From a virus, in IMG/VR virus record IMGVR_UViG_3300044630_004250, positions 1 to 36,792 of that record: a DNA stretch of 36,792 nt; one strand, given 5' to 3'. Below are positions 18,254 through 23,803 of the stretch, in pieces. Position numbers and translations under genes: made by a program. Positions within the stretch are counted from its first letter, which is position 1; each line of letters opens with the position of its first letter. The notes below the pieces were generated by a model, which saw only the letters and a program-made list of their open reading frames with translations, was not told the origin of the DNA and did no database searches.

Positions 18254-18290
18254 CAGTTACGGGGCGCGGCCCCGCCCCCGCCCGTAACTC
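18254..18290. repeat. GC-rich palindromic element, copy 9 (inverted)
   Basis: CAGTTACGGGGCGCGGCCCC...CCCGTAACTC in the same orientation as copy 3. AT arms are on both sides (TAACTTATTCATTTTCAAG and ACTCATTCTCAACGAGTTA). The right arm supplies the stop codon of the 18307 frame. Confidence 0.85.
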
Positions 18291-18306
18291 ACTCATTCTC
18301 AACGAG

Positions 18307-18417
18307 TTACAGAGGCAGTGGCAATGTAGTTATGCTATGCACAATGTGCCATACTACTACAAGCGTAGTAGTAAAGCACACGGCGCTTGCAACTATGTCA
18401 TGCAGTTCTTCACTCAT
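18307..18417 (-). CDS. Membrane microprotein, 36 aa
   Basis: MSEELHDIVASAVCFTTTLV then VVWHIVHSITTLPLPL. The ATG overlaps the TGA of the 18414 gene. One hydrophobic segment (residues about 8-27). Its TAA stop is the TAA of the GTAAC in the arm of palindromic element 9, so the element may have truncated or reshaped this gene. Confidence 0.45.
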   Translation of the reverse strand: MSEELHDIVASAVCFTTTLVVVWHIVHSITTLPLPL

Positions 18418-18638
18418 GCCGACATTCCTTCTTCTTCTAGAAATTCCATTGCGGCTTCTTGTGCGTAGTCGAGAAGCTCACTCATGGGGGTCATGCTGTC
18501 CGCTTCTTCTATCATCTCTTCCAATGTATCCATGTGGTCACATAGAAGAGCGGTGTCGGGTAGATCATCGAGTGACAAGCCTGTGATTGCGTAGACTTGT
18601 GCGTTGATCATCTTTCGTGCTTTGTTTCGTGCGCTCAT
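18414..18638 (-). CDS. Hypothetical acidic helical protein, 74 aa
   Basis: MSARNKARKMINAQVYAITG then a strongly acidic helical C-terminus (DTLEEMIEEADSMTPMSELL). Basic start, acidic end. It starts 3 nt after the stop of the 18642 gene and is probably co-transcribed. No function assigned. Confidence 0.6.
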   Translation of the reverse strand: MSARNKARKMINAQVYAITGLSLDDLPDTALLCDHMDTLEEMIEEADSMTPMSELLDYAQEAAMEFLEEEGMSA

Positions 18639-18641
18639 GTG

Positions 18642-18821
18642 TTAGTTATGTTTGATGTATGATTGAAGGTGTGCGAGCGCATACATAGTTGCGCCAAAGG
18701 TTAAGAAACATACAGCGTCGAACACTTCGCTTCGTCCTCCGTAGATACAGAAGGCACAAAGGCTAAAGACAGGCGACATGGTGATGATGGCAGAGCCAAG
18801 GATTGTGATGGTGTGTTTCAT
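18642..18821 (-). CDS. Two-span membrane protein, 59 aa
   Basis: MKHTITILGSAIITMSPVFS starts a hydrophobic segment (residues about 5-26); a second is at about 36-52, with HLQSYIKHN at the end. CA-rich opening codons. A GT-repeat (ACACACACAC on the minus strand) lies just upstream of the start. A small membrane protein of unknown function. Confidence 0.55.
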   Translation of the reverse strand: MKHTITILGSAIITMSPVFSLCAFCIYGGRSEVFDAVCFLTFGATMYALAHLQSYIKHN

Positions 18822-18839
18822 GGTGTGTGTGTGTGTGGG

Positions 18840-19148
18840 TTAGTCATTGAGAAGGTCGGGGCGAGCTTCATAGAATGCGCTCATGCTTTCGGCGTTTGCT
18901 TTGTTGCGTTGTGCAACTTGTTCGAGGGTTGTCACTTGCACCTTGTCCAAGGTGAAGTCGCCACCGATTAGCTTGGCATTCAAGGCAACCTCAAGAACAT
19001 CTTTGGAGCCTGTTTTCATGCGGCCTTTGAAGATTGCTTTTTGATCCTCGAAACCAAGGAAGATGCCGTAGGTGGTAAGGCTTCCGACTGGAACGCGAGC
19101 GGTGAAGGATTCGATTGTTGGGGTGGTCATGGTAGTTGTGTTGGACAT
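18840..19148 (-). CDS. Hypothetical protein, 102 aa
   Basis: MSNTTTMTTPTIESFTARVP, a beta-rich middle (TTYGIFLGFEDQKAIFKGRM) and a helical end (LEQVAQRNKANAESMSAFYE). It shares its start region with the 15430 gene: the same -10, spacer and MSNTTT codons. This points to a copied expression cassette. Function unknown. Confidence 0.65.
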   Translation of the reverse strand: MSNTTTMTTPTIESFTARVPVGSLTTYGIFLGFEDQKAIFKGRMKTGSKDVLEVALNAKLIGGDFTLDKVQVTTLEQVAQRNKANAESMSAFYEARPDLLND

Positions 19149-19154
19149 GTGAGA

Positions 19155-19182
19155 AAGTTAGCAGATGAGAGAGGGAACGCAA
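19155..19182 (-). promoter_or_regulatory. Promoter, leaderless start of the 19148 gene
   Basis: Minus-strand TTGCGT (19182-19177), a 16-bp spacer, TAACTT (19160-19155), TCTCAC and ATG. Confidence 0.8.
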
Positions 19183-19191
19183 GAAAAATTT

Positions 19192-19350
19192 TCACTTTTC
19201 CCATTTTATTTCGCGGCATTCTTCGATGAATGCTTGGGCGTTTTCACCCGTGCGGATTGCCAGTTGCTCAAAGCGTTGCGCGACTGCTTCGAGTTCGGCA
19301 AGAGCGGCAAGAGTTTCGGCGCTGTAGAGGTTGGCGAGTTCGTTTGACAT
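19192..19350 (-). CDS. Helical hypothetical protein, 52 aa
   Basis: MSNELANLYSAETLAALAEL then QRFEQLAIRTGENAQAFIEE. Ala/Glu/Leu-rich coiled-coil-like. It shares MSNEL with the adjacent 19574 gene, although the rest differs. Start fixed by promoter. Confidence 0.6.
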   Translation of the reverse strand: MSNELANLYSAETLAALAELEAVAQRFEQLAIRTGENAQAFIEECREIKWEK

Positions 19351-19356
19351 GAGAGA

Positions 19357-19384
19357 AAGTTAGCAGATTTTGAGGTTAGAGCAA
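19357..19384 (-). promoter_or_regulatory. Promoter, leaderless start of the 19350 gene
   Basis: Minus-strand TTGCTC (19384-19379), a 16-bp spacer, TAACTT (19362-19357), TCTCTC and ATG. Confidence 0.7.
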
Positions 19385-19403
19385 GGAAAAAGATTTTTTA
19401 TTT

Positions 19404-19574
19404 TCAGAGGTCTTTGAATTGGATTCTCGTATCTTCCCAAGCGTTTCCGTTCCACTTTACCAGCACAACCCAAGGCTCATACCATTGTTCTTCTACAATG
19501 TCGGCAACCTTGAATTTGCCTTGCTTGGATTCGATTACATCACCGATGCGGAGGAGTTGGAGTTCGTTTGACAT
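19404..19574 (-). CDS. Small beta-barrel-like protein, 56 aa
   Basis: MSNELQLLRIGDVIESKQGK then FKVADIVEEQWYEPWVVLVK and WNGNAWEDTRIQFKDL. Alternating strands (GDVI, KFKVADI, VVLVKW) suggest an SH3/KOW-type barrel. First gene of the minus-strand cassette region. Start fixed by promoter. Function unknown. Confidence 0.6.
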   Translation of the reverse strand: MSNELQLLRIGDVIESKQGKFKVADIVEEQWYEPWVVLVKWNGNAWEDTRIQFKDL

Positions 19575-19580
19575 GTAAGA

Positions 19581-19608
19581 ACATTACCAGATTCCCCCGC
19601 AAACGCAA
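19581..19608 (-). promoter_or_regulatory. Promoter, leaderless start of the 19574 gene
   Basis: Minus-strand TTGCGT (19608-19603), a 16-bp spacer, TAATGT (19586-19581), TCTTAC and ATG. Confidence 0.75.
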
Positions 19609-19773
19609 CAAAAAAAAGATTTTTTTTCACTATTTTTTTTCACATCTTTTTCTTGACAAGGGGGTGGGTTTTTCTGAAATTTTGCAAAAATTGATTTTTC
19701 GAAAAAGTAGGGGGAGGGGGTGAACACCATACATTTATCAAATTCAAACCAAACCCCACCCCTTTATTTAAAC

Positions 19774-20019
19774 CTATTCATTTCCATCTACTTCAATCAT
19801 TTGATCTATTCTTGAAAAATAAACTGGACCTCTTTTACCAAAGTCTTTGTTTACATGATTATCAAAAAAACCCAACGCTTCTTTATAAGAGCAATTTGAG
19901 GTTTTCATTATTTTAGTTAATATTTTTTCCTTATCATAAATATAAACTGCATCATTATGAGACTGTGCTATTCCCATTAAACAGTCTTCGTAGTTATTAA
20001 ATCTTATTGGTAAATTCAT
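19774..20019 (-). CDS. Conserved small phage protein, 81 aa
   Basis: MNLPIRFNNYEDCLMGIAQS, then AVYIYDKEKILTKIM, EALGFFDNHV and a GPVYFSRID end. The YDK..IL ... EA..F...NV pattern resembles a common small phage protein family of unknown function. AT-rich like the late module, unlike the cassette genes beside it. It faces away from the PhoH gene across only 24 bp. Confidence 0.65.
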   Translation of the reverse strand: MNLPIRFNNYEDCLMGIAQSHNDAVYIYDKEKILTKIMKTSNCSYKEALGFFDNHVNKDFGKRGPVYFSRIDQMIEVDGNE

Positions 20020-20043
20020 TTTTGGTGTAAATTATGTTATTGA

Positions 20044-20724
20044 ATGTCAAAAAAAAGCGGCTACTCTAATGGTCTATTGTTGTCACATATAGAATTAACT
20101 CCAAAGCAAGATAATTTCTACAAAATAATGAGTTCACCGAATACTAGGATAGTATTCTTAAGTGGACCAGCTGGAACTGCAAAAACATTTTTATCTGTTT
20201 ATACTGCTCTTCAACTTTATAGCGCCGATTCTCTTTTAAGTATTTTATATTTAAGAAGTGTTATTGAAAGTGCGGATAGAAGTCTTGGTTTCTTAAAGGG
20301 TTCTATGAATGATAAATTCGGGCCATATATGGCTCCCTTGGAAGATAAAATAGATGAGCTTTTAAATGAGCCAGAAAAAATATACTTAAAACAAAAACAA
20401 GTTCTTAGCGCCGAACCAATAAATTTTATTCGCGGCCAATCTTGGCGCGAGAAAATTGTGATTGTTGATGAAGCTCAGAATATGTCTGTTAAAGAATTAA
20501 CAACAATTATAACTCGTATCGGCAGAAACAGTAAGATATTTTTATGCGGAGATATAATGCAGAGCGATATACGTTCTACTGGTTTTGAAAAATTCTCAGA
20601 AATATTTAACGACGAAGAAAGTCAGTCAATGGGCATTTATAATTTAGCATTTGATAAAACTGATATAATTCGTGATCCAATTATAACTTATATTATAGAA
20701 AAAATAGAAAAAAAGAATTTTTAA
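20044..20724 (+). CDS. phoH: PhoH-like ATPase
   Basis: A 226-aa protein. Walker A is GPAGTAKT (residues 41-48) and Walker B is IVIVDEAQN (138-146); the SAEPINFIRGQSW and FLCGDIMQSDI blocks are typical of PhoH. It is an RNA/DNA-associated P-loop ATPase common in phages, with unclear role in infection. It is the first gene of the late module and is directly divergent from the 20019 gene. Confidence 0.9.
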   Translation: MSKKSGYSNGLLLSHIELTPKQDNFYKIMSSPNTRIVFLSGPAGTAKTFLSVYTALQLYSADSLLSILYLRSVIESADRSLGFLKGSMNDKFGPYMAPLEDKIDELLNEPEKIYLKQKQVLSAEPINFIRGQSWREKIVIVDEAQNMSVKELTTIITRIGRNSKIFLCGDIMQSDIRSTGFEKFSEIFNDEESQSMGIYNLAFDKTDIIRDPIITYIIEKIEKKNF

Positions 20725-20738
20725 TGTAAAATAAGTGT
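20724..20738 (+). promoter_or_regulatory. Late-type start motif before 20739
   Basis: TGTAAAAT followed by AAGTGT and ATG. The TGTAA start resembles TGTAACAAT before 25704 and TGTAATAT before 35439. Confidence 0.35.
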
Positions 20739-21122
20739 ATGAACAAAGAATTTTGTATTCAGTGTGGTTTTAAAAACGTATTTGAAGTTTCAAGGCCCAA
20801 ATTTTGCGCTGGTTGTGGTAACCCCTTTAATACAACAACTAAAGTAAATTCTGCCGAGAAAAAAGTAATCAGATCTCATAATCAAGAAGATGATTTTGAT
20901 GAAGAATTTAACTTAGATGATATAGATATTTCCAAACTAAAAAAATCAATTTCTTATGAAGGATTTAATAAAAATCTTACATTAGATGATCTTTGGTCAA
21001 ACCCAGCTCCAAGAGATGGCTTTAAAAGAGATGGTTTTCTTGGACCAGAAGGCGATGAGCTTTTAGCTCAAATCCGCAAGGAATGTTCTACATCTAAAGT
21101 TACTGAAATATCTGATGAATAA
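20739..21122 (+). CDS. Zinc-ribbon protein, 127 aa
   Basis: An N-terminal CIQCG...FCAGCG zinc ribbon (residues about 6-29) is followed by an acidic linker (EDDFDEEFNLDD) and a C-terminal segment (PRDGFKRDGFLGPEGDELL). The domain order and position before the sigma-like gene suggest a transcription cofactor, but this is inferred. The stop overlaps the next start by 8 nt. Confidence 0.65.
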   Translation: MNKEFCIQCGFKNVFEVSRPKFCAGCGNPFNTTTKVNSAEKKVIRSHNQEDDFDEEFNLDDIDISKLKKSISYEGFNKNLTLDDLWSNPAPRDGFKRDGFLGPEGDELLAQIRKECSTSKVTEISDE

Positions 21123-21795
21123 TTTTACTTATGAGGAAAAAAACGAAGAACTAGAAGAGCTTCTTAAGAAATATCGCGCTAAATGGCAATTGGATGCCAT
21201 CTCATGGTTAGACTATGATGATGTCTGTCAAATGATAAGATTACATATTTTTAAAAAATGGCACTTGTGGGATCAAGATCGCCCATTTAAACCATGGGCG
21301 GCAATGATTATATCTAATCAAATGAAAAATATGATTAGGAATAATTATTCTAATTTTGCAAAACCATGTTTAAAGTGTCCGTTTTATTTGGGAGGTGATT
21401 CATGCTCATTTACTAAAAATGGAAAACAAAATTCTGAATGCGACTCTTATTCTAAATGGCAAAAGAAAAAAGAAAAAGCGTACAACTTAAAACTGCCATT
21501 ACCAATGGAAGATGGATTGTTTCTTGGCGAAACTTATATCGAAGATAATTTTAATTATGACGCAGCTCAGAATAAACTTCATTCTTTGGTTATGAATGAA
21601 TTAAATGAAAAGCATAAAATTGTTTACAAGATGCTTTATATAGAAAATTACTCTGAAGAGCAAATTGCAGTTTTTTTTAAATTTAAAGCAGATTCATCGA
21701 AAAGAAAAACAATAAGATACAAGCAAATAAATAATTTAAAGAAGAAATTTTATGAGATTGCCATTAATGTATTAAAAAATAATGATATTTTATGA
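21115..21795 (+). CDS. Sigma-factor-like protein with a cysteine insertion
   Basis: A 226-aa protein. Residues about 28-80 (WLDYDDVCQMIRLHIFKKWH, then FKPWAAMIISNQMKNMIRN) resemble sigma-70 region 2. The C-terminus (LNEKHKIVYKMLYIENYSEE) resembles a region 4 helix-turn-helix. Between them lies an insertion with four cysteines (C85, C88, C97, C109). Proteins of this form next to PhoH act as late-gene sigma factors in some phages. ATGA/ATGAATAA overlaps link it to both neighbours. Confidence 0.65.
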   Translation: MNNFTYEEKNEELEELLKKYRAKWQLDAISWLDYDDVCQMIRLHIFKKWHLWDQDRPFKPWAAMIISNQMKNMIRNNYSNFAKPCLKCPFYLGGDSCSFTKNGKQNSECDSYSKWQKKKEKAYNLKLPLPMEDGLFLGETYIEDNFNYDAAQNKLHSLVMNELNEKHKIVYKMLYIENYSEEQIAVFFKFKADSSKRKTIRYKQINNLKKKFYEIAINVLKNNDIL

Positions 21796-22853
21796 ACGAA
21801 CAAGAGCTTACAGAAGATCAAAAGAAACTTATATTAGAAGGCTTCGCAAAGACTCCTGATTTGAGAGAATTAACAAAAAAAGTATTTAATAACCCCAACA
21901 TTGATGGAAGGAGTATCGAGGGAAGACTAGTTAGATCGTTTTTAAGTAAACAAAATCTCAATTATAAAACATCATTAGTTGAAAAAGTTGATGAAATAGA
22001 ATTAACAAAAGAACAAAAAGAGTTCTTAATGAGTGATAATATTGAAAATGGTATTAATGCACTTGAAGCGAGCAGATTAGCTTTTAAAGATAGGAGCATA
22101 CAATCCTTAAGTATAAAGCACAGGGTGGTAACAGAATTTCTTAAAAGAAATAGGCCCGAAATAATAAATGAAGAGGATCAAATTACCTCTGATCGTTGGA
22201 CACCGCCAAAGTCTATATCCAGAGTTATAAAAAAAATCAATGATTGGGCTGGCGTTAATTTAGACGAAATAACAATGTCAACCAAACAGAAAAGGCTTTG
22301 TGAAAAGCTTTTAATTTATTTAAGAAGCCCAAGATTTATAAATATAATTAATCAATATTCAACCATATCAGATAGAGAGTTATTTGAAAGTGAATATGTG
22401 CGTGTAGTCTGGGATAAGCCAGATCTTACAGTAGACGAACAAAACCTTTATATTACTGTTTGCGCTAATTATGTACGCCAGAAGCACATTCAACAAAGAA
22501 TGGATAGACTAAATGGTTTACTTAATGACGCTGATAATGATAGAGATATCACTATGCGTTTAACTGAGATTATTAAGGCAACTAGCGAAGAACTCAATCA
22601 ATGTGAAAAACGAATTGAATCTTTAACCAAAGATCTTAATGGTAGTCGTCAAGCTAGACTTAAAGAGAAGGGAGAGCAAAGTGGTAATATTTTTGCTTTA
22701 GTTGAAGCATTCCAAGATAAAGAAGAAAGAGATAGAATGATCATGATGGCCGAACTTCAAAACAAATTAATTGAACAAGAAGCTGACAGATTGGAATCCA
22801 TGGATGAATTTAAAGCTAGAATTCTTGGCATTTCCAAACGAGAATTATTATAA
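21792..22853 (+). CDS. Phage protein with an internal repeat, 353 aa
   Basis: The N-terminus has two tandem copies of a ~50-residue module: residues about 6-55 start LTEDQKKLILEG and residues about 70-120 start LTKEQKEFLMSD. Both end in R.V..FL....N. The middle has YVRVVWDKPDLTVDEQNLYI, and a long coiled coil follows (residues about 240-340). Module shape suggests DNA-binding helices. Position just before the nuclease and large terminase makes a small-terminase or late-regulator role possible. Not recognised with certainty. Confidence 0.55.
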   Translation: MNEQELTEDQKKLILEGFAKTPDLRELTKKVFNNPNIDGRSIEGRLVRSFLSKQNLNYKTSLVEKVDEIELTKEQKEFLMSDNIENGINALEASRLAFKDRSIQSLSIKHRVVTEFLKRNRPEIINEEDQITSDRWTPPKSISRVIKKINDWAGVNLDEITMSTKQKRLCEKLLIYLRSPRFINIINQYSTISDRELFESEYVRVVWDKPDLTVDEQNLYITVCANYVRQKHIQQRMDRLNGLLNDADNDRDITMRLTEIIKATSEELNQCEKRIESLTKDLNGSRQARLKEKGEQSGNIFALVEAFQDKEERDRMIMMAELQNKLIEQEADRLESMDEFKARILGISKRELL

Positions 22854-23803
22854 TGGATTATAAATGCAAAGAATGTGGCGAAGAATTTCAAAGCCGCAAA
22901 AGTTTTCATCATCATCTTAAAGCTCATTCTTTAAGAATTGGCGATTATTATGTAAAGCATTATAAAAAACATGATTTATTTACAAAAAATTTATTAGCTT
23001 TTAAAAGCTACGATCAATATTTTCGTGAAGACTTTAATTCATTTGATAATTATCTAAGTTGGTTAGACTGTAACGACTCTTTTACCACAGAACCTTATGT
23101 AATAGAAAAAGCAAAGCAAAGATTTGAAGAAAAAAATATATCTATATCTCCGCCAAATTTATATTATCAACTTTCAGAAATGGCTGATATAAATAATTAT
23201 AAAAAAATATTTGGTTCATACTCATTTTTTTTAAAAAAACTTTCAATAGATCAATGGTTCAATAAAAAAATACCAGAAAATTTTTGGAATCAAAATTGCG
23301 ACGAATTAAAAATATTTATAGACACTAGAGAAAAAAATCCTATCATATATAAGAACTCTCTTCAACAGAAACTAGATTTTGGAGACTATACTGCTGGAGG
23401 AGATTTTTATACAAAAACATTTATAGACAGAAAAGCACAAGATGATTTTAGACAGACATTTGGTAAAGATATTGATAGATTTAGGCGTGAAATGGATAGG
23501 TGCGTTAAGTTTAACTGTTATATGTTCGTTGTGGTTGAATCTAGCATTGATAAGATTGAACAAGATAACGAGACATCAAATTTTAAGTCCAATTTGGGCT
23601 TTGTCTGGCACAATTTAAGAAATCTTATTATAGATTATCCTAAAAATTTACAAATTATTTTTGCCTCGTCTAGATCAGGGGCTACAAAAATAATACCTAA
23701 AATATTATATTATGGAGATCAATTATGGAACGTTGATCTTCAATATTACATAGATAATAAAATTCATGGCATGGCAAAAAGGAAAACAAAGATTTCGACT
23801 TGA
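22853..23803 (+). CDS. C2H2 zinc finger fused to an ERCC4/XPF-type nuclease
   Basis: A 316-aa protein. A classical finger (C5, C8, H21, H25) opens the protein. The nuclease core is IDTRE (156-160), LDFGDYTAGG (174-183) and FIDRKAQDDF (190-199), matching the DTRE...GDY...(E/D)RK active site of ERCC4 domains, with D in place of the usual E before RK. It likely cuts branched DNA. Its end overlaps the terminase gene by 38 nt, suggesting a link to packaging or resolution of replicating DNA. Confidence 0.75.
   Translation: MDYKCKECGEEFQSRKSFHHHLKAHSLRIGDYYVKHYKKHDLFTKNLLAFKSYDQYFREDFNSFDNYLSWLDCNDSFTTEPYVIEKAKQRFEEKNISISPPNLYYQLSEMADINNYKKIFGSYSFFLKKLSIDQWFNKKIPENFWNQNCDELKIFIDTREKNPIIYKNSLQQKLDFGDYTAGGDFYTKTFIDRKAQDDFRQTFGKDIDRFRREMDRCVKFNCYMFVVVESSIDKIEQDNETSNFKSNLGFVWHNLRNLIIDYPKNLQIIFASSRSGATKIIPKILYYGDQLWNVDLQYYIDNKIHGMAKRKTKIST

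Noticed and set aside
8582-18290. CRISPR array
   Set aside because: The repeats are palindromic and 0.6-2.9 kb apart with genes between them, with no uniform short spacers and no Cas genes.
8582-18290. Palindromic elements as simple intrinsic terminators
   Set aside because: The minus-strand RNA lacks a U-run after the stem, and the DUF932-like gene already has a complete terminator before element 3.
18353-18372. ACTACTAC/GTAGTAGT hairpin as a terminator
   Set aside because: It lies inside the coupled membrane microprotein frame 18307-18417, where the repeat encodes Thr and Val residues.
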